Source of the DNA: Streptomyces sp. Alt3
GTDB lineage: Bacteria > Actinomycetota > Actinomycetes > Streptomycetales > Streptomycetaceae
DNA length: 64,000 bases
Assembly: GCF_030719215.1 (NCBI RefSeq)
Contig: NZ_CP120983.1
Coordinates: forward strand, 2,418,001 to 2,482,000
Direction of reading: 5' to 3'
Positions 44,023 through 52,665 of this stretch are shown here, piece by piece. The notes under the pieces are model-generated. The model had not been told where the DNA came from, made no database searches, and worked only from the letters and a program-made list of their open reading frames with translations. How positions within the stretch are numbered: the stretch's first letter is position 1; each line of letters opens with the position of its first letter. The position numbers and the translations under genes were made by a program.

Positions 44023-44180
44023 CACCGCTCCGTAGCAGCACGCGTCACCAACGTGGCGATCTGTTCTGCGTATCGCCGCCGCTCACGGTGTTCCAGGTCA
44101 AGAATGTCGTCGAGGTTCCAGTGGAAGTGGTAGGCGATGTACGCGATCTCCTCATGGATACGGTCGGTCGCGTACGTCAC
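44022..44180 (-). CDS. Small 52-residue conserved protein of the injection-system operon
   Basis: GTG 44180 overlaps the previous stop (GTGA), and its TGA overlaps the next ATG, so it is surely translated. The product is helical and charged: DRIHEEIAYIAYHFHWNLDD then ILDLEHRERRRYAEQIATLV. Small proteins of this pattern (DUF6760-like) occur at this place in actinobacterial injection systems; the T4-like tail chaperone or gp-type assembly role is not established. Confidence 0.78.
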   Translation of the reverse strand: MTYATDRIHEEIAYIAYHFHWNLDDILDLEHRERRRYAEQIATLVTRAATER

Positions 44181-44659
44181 GATTCCCCCAGGCGGCTCCC
44201 GCCGAGCTCGACCTCGAACGGCTGCTCGCAGTGCGGGCAGGTCACGCCGGCCCTGGTGTGGCCCTCGGCGTTGACCTGACGGTAGAAGTCCTGGAGGAAG
44301 GCGAGGTCGGAGGCGAACATGTTCTCCACCACGCCGTCGTGCATGTGGGCCACGGTGCCCAACTGGGTGATGACCCGGCCGAGCAGGACCACCGAGAGGT
44401 ACGCGGGGTTCTCCTGCACCCGCATGTCCCGCAGCGGGATCAGCTCGTCCCGGGCGGTCGCCAGTCGCATGACACCCTCGCGGTGCACGGTGCCCATGTC
44501 GTCCACGTACCCGCGCGGCAGCTCGAACGCGAACTCGGTCCGCAACTGCTGCCGTACGGGCTGTGCTTCCGCCGGGGCGACGGCCGGGGCCGCCACTTCC
44601 GCGGGTGCGGAGGTGGCGGCAGCGGCGTCGGTGGCGGGCCTGGCAGGTCCGCGGCGCAT
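44177..44659 (-). CDS. Injection-system assembly protein with a C-terminal CxxC
   Basis: 160 residues from ATG 44659 (TAATG overlap with the tube stop). After an Ala-rich start the conserved part reads LRTEFAFELPRGYVDDMGTVHREG, then MRLATARDELIPLRDMRVQENPAY, and ends in CPHCEQPFEVELGGS. It belongs to the phage tail assembly chaperone-like proteins that sit after the tube gene in many eCIS and tailed phages. One CxxC alone would make a metal site only as a dimer. Confidence 0.78.
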   Translation of the reverse strand: MRRGPARPATDAAAATSAPAEVAAPAVAPAEAQPVRQQLRTEFAFELPRGYVDDMGTVHREGVMRLATARDELIPLRDMRVQENPAYLSVVLLGRVITQLGTVAHMHDGVVENMFASDLAFLQDFYRQVNAEGHTRAGVTCPHCEQPFEVELGGSRLGES

Positions 44660-45102
44660 TACTCGGTGACCAGCTCTTCGTAGACGATCGTGACGGTCTC
44701 GGTCATGACGGAGGCCTCGCCGGCCGTGGCCGCCGCGCCCATCACCTTGGTGCACCATGCGTTGCGCAGGTGCTGACGCCGGACCGGGTTGTACTGGTAG
44801 TCCATGTAGATGATGCTCGCGTTCTTGCGCGCCGAGCCCATGTCGCCGCGCAGCGAGGCGTTGATCCACTCGTTGAAGGCGGTGGACTGCTCCATGCCGC
44901 GCGTCACGGTGGTCTCACCGGCCTTCTTCACGCCGGGCATCTTCTTGGTGATCGGCTGGCCGTTCGCCGAGACCTGCTGGTACTCGATGACGTCCTGCTC
45001 CATTCCCACCTCGCCCACGGCGTGGAGGTACTCGACCATGACTCCGTCGATCTGGAGGCCGAAGTTGTGGGTAGTGAGGGCGTCACCCTGGGAGAGACTC
45101 AT
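44659..45102 (-). CDS. cis1: Major inner tube protein (Cis1)
   Basis: 147 residues. Phage tail tube (gp19-like) family: HNFGLQIDGVMVEYLHAVGEV, EYQQVSANGQPITKKMPGVK, ETTVTRGMEQSTAFNEWINAS and ETVTIVYEELVTE. It polymerises into the rigid tube pushed out on contraction. Ninety bases after the sheath gene, it is the second gene of the structural run. Confidence 0.93.
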   Translation of the reverse strand: MSLSQGDALTTHNFGLQIDGVMVEYLHAVGEVGMEQDVIEYQQVSANGQPITKKMPGVKKAGETTVTRGMEQSTAFNEWINASLRGDMGSARKNASIIYMDYQYNPVRRQHLRNAWCTKVMGAAATAGEASVMTETVTIVYEELVTE

Positions 45103-45191
45103 GAAAAGCCGTTCCTTCTACTGAGGCTGGGGCCTGAGGCCGGGACCTGTGGCTGTACGCGATGTCGAGCGGGGGCCGGAGGCCGGGACGT

Positions 45192-46820
45192 CTACTCCTC
45201 CAGCTCGCCGCTGCCGCCGGAGAACTGGGCCAGCCTGAAGATCACGAACTCGGCGGGCTTGACCGGCGACACGCCGATCTGGCAGATGACCCGTCCCAGG
45301 TCCACCGACTCCGGCGGGTTGGTCTCGGCGTCGCACTTCACGTAGTAGGCGTCCTCGGGCGTGGCCCCGAACAGTGCGCCGCTGCGCCACTCCGTCACCA
45401 GGAACGCGGAGATGTTCCGCCGGATCCGGGCCCACAGCGCCTGGTCGTTCGGCTCGAACACCACCCACTGCGTGCCGTTGAGGATCGACTCCTCCAGGTA
45501 GTTGAAGTACCTGCGGACGTTGAGGTAGCGCCAGGCCGGGTCGGAGGAGAGGGTGCGCGCACCCCAGACGCGGATGCCGCGGCCGGGGAAGGTGCGGATG
45601 CAGTTGACGCCGATCGGGTTGAGCAGGTCCTGCTCGCCCCGGGTGATCTGCATCTCCAGGTCGACGGCGCCGCGTACGACCTCGTTGGCGGGAGCCTTGT
45701 GCACGCCGCGCTCGGAGTCGTTGCGGGCCCAGATGCCGGCGACGTGGCCGCTCGGCGGGATCAGCCGCGTCTGGCCGCCCGCCGGGTCGAAGACCTTGAT
45801 CCACGGGTAGTAGAGCGCCGCGTACTTGGAGTCGTAGTTGGAGGTCTCCTGACGCCACACCCGGATCTGCCGGGCGTTGAGGCCGGGCGGCGGGTCGATG
45901 ATCGCCAGCCGGTCACCCATCAGCTCGCAGTGGGCGATCAGACCGAGCTGTACGGCCTTCACGGCCTCCAGGTCGATCGCTCCGCGCTGGTAGGCGGCCA
46001 TCAGGTCGGGGACGGCGACCATCGAGATCTCGTCCACCGCTTCGAGACCGCCGAAGCCGGTGCGGTCGGAGGAGTCGCCCAGGTAGTCGGCGATGCCGAC
46101 CGGCTCACCCTCGGCCGCGTCCGGGACCGCGGGGGCCTGCGCGGCGGCAGCGGGCGCGTCGAGCGCGACCGTCTGGTTGTCGGGGCGCGCCAGCTGCGAG
46201 GCCGCGGCCCCCTCCTGTACGGAGATCAGCTTGGAGCGTTCCTTGACCTGCGTCACCACGTAGTTGCGGGCGCTCTTCTTCGCCGAGACGTCGAAGGTCT
46301 CGACGGCCTTCGCACCGTCCTTGACGACCAGCCGGAAGCGCTCGGCCGGGCCCTCGCCCTCCGCGTCCGTGACCTCGACGCTGAGGGTGCCGCTCTCGCC
46401 GGGCGCGACGGCCGACACCTTGAAGGTGCCCAGAGCAGTGGGCTCCCCGGCCGTCAGCGCGGCGGGCGCGGCCGCGCCGCCGGCGACGGCCGTCCGGCCG
46501 CGCTGTCCGCCGACCGTGTCGGTGCCCTCACCCGGCGCGCCGGCCACTCCGCCGGGCGCCCCGCCCACGCGGACCACGTAGGCGGCGGACCCGCCGTTGT
46601 TGAAGAACCCGTACACCGAGTGGGCCAGGAAGTAGCCGTCGGTGAACTCACCGAAGGAGGCCACGTACTGGGTCCAGTTGGTGACCAGCGTCGGCTCGTT
46701 CAGAGGGCCGTCGGGCGCCAGCCCGACGAACGCGGCCACCGAGGTGCCGACCCCCTCGATCGGACGAGAGCCGCTCGCCACCTCTTCCACGTACACGCCC
46801 GGCGACAGGTATGACGGCAT
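45192..46820 (-). CDS. cis2: Contractile sheath protein (Cis2)
   Basis: 542 residues from ATG 46820, which has gaggag about eight bases upstream; the frame is open further but without similarity. Sheath family N-terminus YLSPGVYVEEVASGSRPIEGV with GTSVAAFVGLAPDGP; the C-terminal part has QEDLLNPIGVNCIRTFPGRGI, RVWGARTLSSDP, YLNVRRYFNYLEESI and ISAFLVTEWRSGALFG. A large Ala-rich surface domain is inserted after about residue 85 (roughly residues 90-250). Only one sheath gene is present, whereas Afp has three. First gene of the structural run. Confidence 0.95.
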   Translation of the reverse strand: MPSYLSPGVYVEEVASGSRPIEGVGTSVAAFVGLAPDGPLNEPTLVTNWTQYVASFGEFTDGYFLAHSVYGFFNNGGSAAYVVRVGGAPGGVAGAPGEGTDTVGGQRGRTAVAGGAAAPAALTAGEPTALGTFKVSAVAPGESGTLSVEVTDAEGEGPAERFRLVVKDGAKAVETFDVSAKKSARNYVVTQVKERSKLISVQEGAAASQLARPDNQTVALDAPAAAAQAPAVPDAAEGEPVGIADYLGDSSDRTGFGGLEAVDEISMVAVPDLMAAYQRGAIDLEAVKAVQLGLIAHCELMGDRLAIIDPPPGLNARQIRVWRQETSNYDSKYAALYYPWIKVFDPAGGQTRLIPPSGHVAGIWARNDSERGVHKAPANEVVRGAVDLEMQITRGEQDLLNPIGVNCIRTFPGRGIRVWGARTLSSDPAWRYLNVRRYFNYLEESILNGTQWVVFEPNDQALWARIRRNISAFLVTEWRSGALFGATPEDAYYVKCDAETNPPESVDLGRVICQIGVSPVKPAEFVIFRLAQFSGGSGELEE

Positions 46821-47163
46821 GCTCTGCTCTCCTCGGGGTACCGATACAAGACCAGACTCACCTTCGCCGCCAGGTCGCACGCGCGTAAACGTCCTCCGGT
46901 GCCGTGTCGAGGGCACCCGTCGTGCCCCCAGGGGCAACAGGGGGATGCCCGCGGGGTGTTCCGGCGCCACCAGGGCTCCTGGCGGGACGCGGCGGACGGC
47001 GCCGGGGCCCGCACCGCGGTGTACGGCCGGGGCGCGGCCCCGCGCCCCTCGACCGGAGCCGCACACGAAGGGGTTGCGAGGGCAGCGGGCGATACCTTTC
47101 GGGCAGCCGTGCTACCCCGCGGCTTCTGACGTCGCCCCTCCCGTGCGCAGTAGCGTCCGTCGG
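46821..47163. other. Divergent promoter region between sheath and plus-strand membrane-protein genes
   Basis: 343 bases, very GC-rich, with several short inverted repeats (for example ggggcgcggccccgcgcccc near 47032). No credible gene. It should carry the promoter for the sheath-to-zinc-ribbon operon and that of the gene at 47164. Confidence 0.55.
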
Positions 47164-48705
47164 GTGACCACCTGGACATCTCTGGAGCCCGCCTCGACCA
47201 CGGTCGACCCGGGCAGCAGCACCACCGTGCGACTGCGCCTGCGCAACACAGGCGACGTCGTCGACGAGTACCGCTTCGAGCCGGTCGGCGACGTCGCACC
47301 GTACGTGTCGGTGGAACCGCCGTCCATCAGGCTCTTTCCAGGTACCACCGGAATCGTGGAGCTGACCTTCGCCCCACCCAGAACCCCGGACGCGACCGCG
47401 GGGCCGCATCCGTACGGTGTGCGCATCCTGCCCACCGAGCACCCCGAGACCACCACGGTCGCCGAGGGCAACATCACCTTCACCACGTTCATGGAGGTGC
47501 GGGCCGAGCTGGTCCCGCAGACCGTCAAGGGACGCTTCAGGGGCCGGCCCAAGCTGGCCGTCGACAACCTCGGCAACACCGCGCTCACGGCGTCGATCGG
47601 CGGCGGCGACAAGACCAGCGGCGACCTCTCGTACGAGATCTTCCCGTCCAACGTCCAGATCCAGCCCGGCCGTGCCGCCTTCGTCGACGCGACTCTCAAG
47701 CCGCGGCAGATCACCTGGGTGGGGCAGAAGCAGGAGCGGCCCTACGAACTGTCCGTGCGCCGCTCGGGGTTCGAGCCCCTGCCGGTGAACGGGACGTACG
47801 TCCAGCGCAGCCTGCTGCCGCTCTGGATGATGACGACGCTCAGCCTGCTGCTCGCCCTCACCATCACGGGCCTGGTGCTCTGGTTCACCTACAAGGCGCC
47901 GGTCCGCACCCTCGCGCAGCCGAAGATGGAGCAGGCTGCGGCCGCCGCTCTGCCGGAGGAGCCGCCGGAGCAGCCGACCCAGAAGCCCACGCAGGATCCC
48001 GAGCCCTCCGAGGAGCCGGATGCGTCGGGCGGCGGCGGAGGCGGGGAGGAGAAGCCGGAGGAAGAGAAGGAGGAGGAGAAGGTCGAGCGGGGCCCGCTGC
48101 CCATCACGTCGGAGGACAAGCCGAACCTCTTCGTGCAGTTCGCACAGGCACGCCTCGTCGTGGGGGCGGGTGGCTGCAAGCTGACCGCCGCGCACACCGT
48201 GGGCAAGCTGGACGACGCGACCCAGAAGGCGCTGAAGTGCTTCCAGGAGTCCAACGACTCGAAGTACGGGGCCTTCAGCCAGCTGGGGAAGAACGACGGG
48301 CTCGGCAACCTCGGCCGCTCCACGATGACGGCGCTCCTGGCGTCCCACTTCGTCGCCGCCAAGACGGTGCCGCTGGACGCGGACGTGGCCAGTCCGGAGG
48401 TTCCGTGGGTGCGTAACGTCCTGCTCTGGGGCACGCAGGCCGAGATCGACGACGGCGACCTGGCGATCACCGTCGCGTGCACGAAGGCCAACATCGACTA
48501 CCTGCGCGGTCAGGGCCAGCTCAAGGAGAAGCCGTCAAAGGGCCTCTTCAACAGGATCAAGGAGTACCAGGGCCTGTTCGTGGCCGAGAAGACCGGGGCC
48601 ATGGACGAGACGACGCTCAACAAGACGAAGCTGGGCTGGATCAACGGGCAGGACGCGCCGGGCACGGTGGTGGCCAAGGACTGGCTCCCCGCACCGATGG
48701 ACTAG
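47164..48705 (+). CDS. Membrane protein with Ig-like domains and peptidoglycan-binding-like C-terminus
   Basis: About 513 residues from GTG 47164 (GTG 47143 possible). Residues 1-215 are two beta-sandwich parts of the COG1470/NEW3-like kind (TVDPGSSTTVRLRLRNTGDV, FPGTTGIVELTFAPP). One membrane helix (LWMMTTLSLLLALTITGLVLW) is near 225. A Pro/Glu-rich linker follows, then two repeats resembling peptidoglycan-binding/peptidase-associated helices (LFVQFAQARLVVGAGGCKLT, DATQKALKCFQESN). It is the one plus-strand gene inside the injection-system cluster. Contact between particle, membrane and wall is a fair inference. Confidence 0.8.
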   Translation: MTTWTSLEPASTTVDPGSSTTVRLRLRNTGDVVDEYRFEPVGDVAPYVSVEPPSIRLFPGTTGIVELTFAPPRTPDATAGPHPYGVRILPTEHPETTTVAEGNITFTTFMEVRAELVPQTVKGRFRGRPKLAVDNLGNTALTASIGGGDKTSGDLSYEIFPSNVQIQPGRAAFVDATLKPRQITWVGQKQERPYELSVRRSGFEPLPVNGTYVQRSLLPLWMMTTLSLLLALTITGLVLWFTYKAPVRTLAQPKMEQAAAAALPEEPPEQPTQKPTQDPEPSEEPDASGGGGGGEEKPEEEKEEEKVERGPLPITSEDKPNLFVQFAQARLVVGAGGCKLTAAHTVGKLDDATQKALKCFQESNDSKYGAFSQLGKNDGLGNLGRSTMTALLASHFVAAKTVPLDADVASPEVPWVRNVLLWGTQAEIDDGDLAITVACTKANIDYLRGQGQLKEKPSKGLFNRIKEYQGLFVAEKTGAMDETTLNKTKLGWINGQDAPGTVVAKDWLPAPMD

Positions 48706-48720
48706 AGAAGCCCCTTCCGG

Positions 48721-48773
48721 CGCCCCGCGGGCCCGTGACCCACCGTCCTGGTGGGTTACGGGCCCGCGGGGCG
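48721..48773. terminator. Bidirectional terminator inside the injection-system cluster
   Basis: 24-base arms (cgccccgcgggcccgtgacc... and complement, one G-T pair) with a 5-base loop, between convergent stops. Confidence 0.92.
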
Positions 48774-48781
48774 TGGCGGGC

Positions 48782-50923
48782 CTACCAGGAGGCGTCGTCC
48801 AGGACCAGCCGGCCCGCCTTGCGGTACTCGCGCTGGGCGCCTGCCAGCAGATCCTCCGTCGACACCCCGTCGCCGCGGCCCGCCGCCGCGTACGCGGCCG
48901 TGACGACAGCGCTGCGGATCGAGCCGCCCGCCAGCTCGAAGTCCGCAGCGCAGGAGGCCGGATCGACGTCGTCGGCGCACGGGACGTGGGCGAGGCTGTG
49001 CCGCCAGAGCGCGAGGCGCTGCTCCTCGTCGGGGAAGGGGAAGTCGACCACCAGGTCCAGCCGGCGCGTGAAGGCGTCGTCGATGTTGGAGCGCAGGTTG
49101 GTGGTCAGCAGGGCGATGCCGTCGAACGACTCCAGGCGCTGGAGGAGATAGGCGCTCTCCATGTTCGCGTGGCGGTCGTTGGAACTGCTGACCTCGGAGC
49201 GCTTGCCGAAGACTGCGTCCGCCTCGTCGAAGAGCAGCACCGCGTCCGTGCGGTCGGCCTCGGTGAAGATCCGCTCCAGGTTCTTCTCCGTCTCACCGAC
49301 GTACTTGTCCACGATGGACGGCAGTTGCACGACGTAGAGATCGAGGCCGAGTTCGCCCGCCACCACCTCGGCGGAGAGCGTCTTCCCGGTGCCGGAGTCG
49401 CCCGCGAAGAGCCCGACCACACCCCGGCCGCGTCCGCCGCCCGCGCTGAGCCGCCAGTCGCCGAGCACCCGGTCCCGGTGCTGGGCGCGGAGGACGAGTT
49501 CCCGCAGCTGCGCCAGCGGCCCCTCGGGCAGGACGAGATCGTTCCAGCCGACGTCGGGCCGGATGCGGCGGGCGTGCCGTTCAAGGCCCGAGGCGGACTG
49601 CTGCCGGGCGGCGAGCCGCAGATGCGCGGCGGACAGCTGGGTGCCGTGGAACGCGGCGAGTTCCCGCGCCGCCCGTGACGCGCGCTCGATGCCTTCGGGT
49701 CCGAGCCGGTAGGCGGCGACGACCGGGGCCAGGTCGAACTCCGGCTCCTCGGGGCCGAGCGCCGCCCGCCAGGCGTCGAGATCGCCGGCCCGCCCACGGG
49801 GCACGTCCAGCACGACCGGGTCGCGTCCCCTGTCGCACCACTGCGGGTCGTACGGGCGCGGATCCGCGAACAGCACCGGGACGTCGTTCACCGCGAGCGC
49901 CCGGATCAGCTCCTCCGGCCTCTCGGGCAGCGAGGTCACCACGATCGCGCGGCCCGTCAGCCGCGCCTCGCGGAGCAGTTCCCGGTACGGCGGACGCTCC
50001 CACGCCGCGCGTTCCACGGGTGCGTGCTCCTCGTGACGGTGGTCCCCCTGGCGTTCCACCGGGACGAGATGCAGGGCCGGCAGACCGGCCGCGCCCAGGG
50101 CGGCGGTGGCGAAGGCGAGCCCGTCGCCTTCACGGTGCTCCCGCAGGTAGACCGTGAGCGGGCGCGACGACAGTTGCTCGGCCAGTCTCCGTGCCGGCGC
50201 GTCGGTGCCGGGGCCCGCGGTGTCCTCCCGGTCCTCCGGGTGCTCCGTGTCCCCTTCCCCGTCCGCTTCCACGGGAAGGTACGGGAGGAGGCGTACGGTC
50301 CCGTCGAGCGCCGGGTCCGGGGTGTCGTCGCCGAGCAGATGGGCCACGACCCTGTCGGGAACGCGCAAGGAGCGGCTGAGGAAGGGGCGTTCGGGCTCTT
50401 CCACTTCGAGCAGCCCGCGTGCGAGCAGCCGTGCGGCCGGATGGAAACGGGACCGTCCCGCGGCGGAGTGCGTGGGCACCCCGCACAGGTCGAGCGCGAG
50501 CGCGACGGTCGCCCGGCGGCGTGTGACGTCGTCGTTGAGGTAGGCGTACAGCGACTCGAACGTGCGGTCCAGGTCGGGGGCCAGTGCGATAAGCAGGATC
50601 TGGGTGTCGAGCGGGCGGAGACCCAGCCAGTGGGCGAGCCAGTGGAGGCGGTCGTCGTCGGACGGCTCGGCCGCCGCGGGCCCGTCGGGCTCCCCCGCCG
50701 GGTCCAGGTCCTCCGCCGTGTCCGGTCCGTCCGGGCCGGGCGAACGTGCCGCGTCCTGCGCGCCCCCGAACAGGAGGTGACGCACCGCGTCGTCCGTCAG
50801 ATACATCCCGCGCATCGGGTCGGTGGCCGTCGGGTCGGTGGCGCTGCGGTGCTCGACGAGGTCGGCCACCCGCTCACGCAGCCTCGCGAGCCGTTCGAGC
50901 AGCGGGGAGGAGGAGTCGCTCAC
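48782..50923 (-). CDS. cis15: AAA+ ATPase of the injection system (Afp15/Cis15-like)
   Basis: 713 residues. The N-terminal 400 residues are helical and divergent, as in eCIS ATPases. The C-terminal AAA+ module has Walker A GLFAGDSGTGKTLSAE, Walker B AVLLFDEADAVFGKRSEV, the sensor/Arg region IALLTTNLRSNIDDAFTRRL and a lid ending with AGSIRSAVVTAAYAA-type sequence. In Afp/PVC this ATPase is needed for assembly or cargo loading. Its start overlaps the DUF4255 gene by four bases, so the two form a separate transcript upstream of the terminator. Confidence 0.93.
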   Translation of the reverse strand: MSDSSSPLLERLARLRERVADLVEHRSATDPTATDPMRGMYLTDDAVRHLLFGGAQDAARSPGPDGPDTAEDLDPAGEPDGPAAAEPSDDDRLHWLAHWLGLRPLDTQILLIALAPDLDRTFESLYAYLNDDVTRRRATVALALDLCGVPTHSAAGRSRFHPAARLLARGLLEVEEPERPFLSRSLRVPDRVVAHLLGDDTPDPALDGTVRLLPYLPVEADGEGDTEHPEDREDTAGPGTDAPARRLAEQLSSRPLTVYLREHREGDGLAFATAALGAAGLPALHLVPVERQGDHRHEEHAPVERAAWERPPYRELLREARLTGRAIVVTSLPERPEELIRALAVNDVPVLFADPRPYDPQWCDRGRDPVVLDVPRGRAGDLDAWRAALGPEEPEFDLAPVVAAYRLGPEGIERASRAARELAAFHGTQLSAAHLRLAARQQSASGLERHARRIRPDVGWNDLVLPEGPLAQLRELVLRAQHRDRVLGDWRLSAGGGRGRGVVGLFAGDSGTGKTLSAEVVAGELGLDLYVVQLPSIVDKYVGETEKNLERIFTEADRTDAVLLFDEADAVFGKRSEVSSSNDRHANMESAYLLQRLESFDGIALLTTNLRSNIDDAFTRRLDLVVDFPFPDEEQRLALWRHSLAHVPCADDVDPASCAADFELAGGSIRSAVVTAAYAAAGRGDGVSTEDLLAGAQREYRKAGRLVLDDASW

Positions 50924-51609
50924 TTCTGCTGCTCCCGAAGGGTTCCCGTCGTGCCGTGCTTCTTCCCGAAGGCCTCCTTGGCGGCCTCGACGCTCTCCGC
51001 GCTGTGGTAGCGCGCCGAGCTGTCGTCGGGCCGGCCGTCCGCCCCGCGTATCTGGACGCCGAGCCCTTCCGTGACGGGCGGACCGACCTTGTACTCGGGG
51101 TACGCCAGGAAGGGTGCGGTGATCACCACGTCGAGCGAGGGCTTGAGTTCGCCGCCGAGCGCGGACCAGATGTCCGCGAGCGAGCGGGCCTCGGTGTGCA
51201 GCCCCGCGACGGTCAGCGGGACGGAGAGACCGAGCCCGGCCAGGGTGCCGGTCAGGTCCTCCGGAGGGAGGATCTCCTTGGGCAGCAGCGTGTGCAGCAC
51301 GGCGGAGAGCATCCGGTGTTCGTCCTGCGGGCGCTTGGTCCAGGCCGTGACGAGATACGACAGCCGGAACCAGCGTGGTGGCTGGTGCTGCTTGAGCGTT
51401 ATCCCCTGCTCGTCACGGACGGACATCTTGCCGCGCTGGCGCCGCTTGGTGTCCTCGCGGATGTCGTAGAGGTACGCGTCGATGGTCGGGGCGTTGCGCC
51501 GGGCCGCCCAGTCGCGCGTCGGGGCGTCGAAGGTGATCTCGACGTCGGACCCGGCGAAGGCGCCGCGTACGAGCAGCCCTCGCAGGATGTCATCCACCTC
51601 GTGGATCAC
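50920..51609 (-). CDS. cis16: DUF4255 tube-terminating cap protein (Afp16/Cis16-like)
   Basis: 229 residues, GTG 51609. The DUF4255/Pvc16 pattern is IHEVDDILRGLLVRG, APTIDAYLYDIREDTKRRQ, RWFRLSYLVTAWTKRPQDEH and LLSAVLHTLLP-type sequence near the middle. The family caps the growing tube and sheath and sets the end of the particle. First gene of the minus-strand pair with the ATPase. Confidence 0.92.
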   Translation of the reverse strand: MIHEVDDILRGLLVRGAFAGSDVEITFDAPTRDWAARRNAPTIDAYLYDIREDTKRRQRGKMSVRDEQGITLKQHQPPRWFRLSYLVTAWTKRPQDEHRMLSAVLHTLLPKEILPPEDLTGTLAGLGLSVPLTVAGLHTEARSLADIWSALGGELKPSLDVVITAPFLAYPEYKVGPPVTEGLGVQIRGADGRPDDSSARYHSAESVEAAKEAFGKKHGTTGTLREQQK

Positions 51610-51663
51610 GGTCGTCCTGCCCTTTCACGGTCGCCGTCACGGGCGCTCGTCGCCGAACGGACC

Positions 51664-51708
51664 GTCATGGAACGACCTGTCATGTATCGACCTGTCGTGG
51701 ATCGGCCT
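51664..51708. repeat. Three 15-bp tandem repeats upstream of cis16
   Basis: Consensus gtcatgnatcgacct, three consecutive units (51664-51678, 51679-51693, 51694-51708) in the 288-base gap before the cis16 start. Each half resembles a short regulator half-site, so a cooperative operator is possible. Confidence 0.65.
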
Positions 51709-51897
51709 GTCACCGCGCTCGGCCGAACCGTCCGTGGTCCAAACGGTCTTGGGCCTCCGGCACGGAGCGCCCCACTCCATCGTCTCCGTGTGGCCGCCCG
51801 GTCCGCGAGGCACCCGGGGGACGATCGCGGGGCACCCCCGCTGCCCCCGTGTCACCCGATACCTGTCCTCGGGGCCCTTGCGTCGGCGGGCCGGCTG

Positions 51898-52536
51898 TCA
51901 GATGTAGCCTTCCCGCAAGGCATAGGCCACGGCATGGGCACGGTTGCGAAGCTGCAGCCGGGTCGTCAGACCGTGCATCACGTTCTTGACCGTGCGTTCG
52001 GAGTACGAGAGTTTGCTGGCAATCTCCCCGGTATCCATTCCCTCGGCCACCAGCCGGAGCACATCGACCTCGCGTGGTGCCAGTCCGGACGCCGTGGCAC
52101 CCGACATGCTCGTCGCGCCGCGCTGCAAGGTGCCGACCTGCGCGATCAGCCGCCCCAGCAGGTCCGAGGGCAGATCACCGTCGCCCCGGGAGGCCGCGAG
52201 GACCGCTCGGAGCAGACGGTGGCCGGTCGCCTCGCGCCGCCAGACGATCGCGCCGACGCCGTACTCGATCACCTGGAGCAGCTCCGCCTCGCGGATCAGG
52301 CTCGTGACGAGAACGGCCTTGGTGCCGTCCGCGCGTGTCAGCCGCCGCAGCCGGGTCAGCGTGGGTTCGTCCAGCCCCTCGGCCAGCAGGACCGCGACCG
52401 TGCCCGGGCGCCCCGCGCCCTCCTCGAGCAGCTCCACCTCGGAGTGCCGGCGAAGCTGGCTGACCGCGCCGTCCATGGACAGCGGGTCCGACGCGTGGAC
52501 CTCCACGGGGATCCTGACCGGGGCTCGAACGACCAT
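51898..52536 (-). CDS. LuxR-type response-regulator-like transcription factor
   Basis: 212 residues. The N-terminal 130 residues have receiver-like layout (VEVHASDPLSMDGAVSQLRR, AVLVTSLIREAELLQVIEYG, VGAIVWRREAT), but the usual acidic pocket and phosphorylated Asp are not apparent. The C-terminus is a good LuxR helix-turn-helix (LAPREVDVLRLVAEGMDTGE and IASKLSYSERTVKNVMHGLT). It is probably phosphorylation-independent. Divergent from the large LuxR regulator and just upstream of the cap/ATPase genes, it is a candidate controller of particle production. Confidence 0.88.
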   Translation of the reverse strand: MVVRAPVRIPVEVHASDPLSMDGAVSQLRRHSEVELLEEGAGRPGTVAVLLAEGLDEPTLTRLRRLTRADGTKAVLVTSLIREAELLQVIEYGVGAIVWRREATGHRLLRAVLAASRGDGDLPSDLLGRLIAQVGTLQRGATSMSGATASGLAPREVDVLRLVAEGMDTGEIASKLSYSERTVKNVMHGLTTRLQLRNRAHAVAYALREGYI

Positions 52537-52665
52537 GCCTGTACGTCCTCGTGTCTTGCCTCAACGGGACAACTCGTTCCTGCTTCTCCCATCCTTCCTC
52601 CGCCGACAGGACGAGAACAACGTGGCTCACCACGAGACCGACCACGAGATCGGCGGCAGGTCCTC

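Noticed and set aside
46642..47163. Upstream extension of the plus-strand membrane-protein frame
   Set aside because: It overlaps the start of the sheath gene antisense and lacks any conserved pattern; GTG 47164 precedes the first conserved residues.
50746..52665. Upstream extension of the LAL regulator frame (about 640 codons)
   Set aside because: It runs antisense through cis16 and the LuxR gene and has no similarity; the conserved protein starts at 52666.
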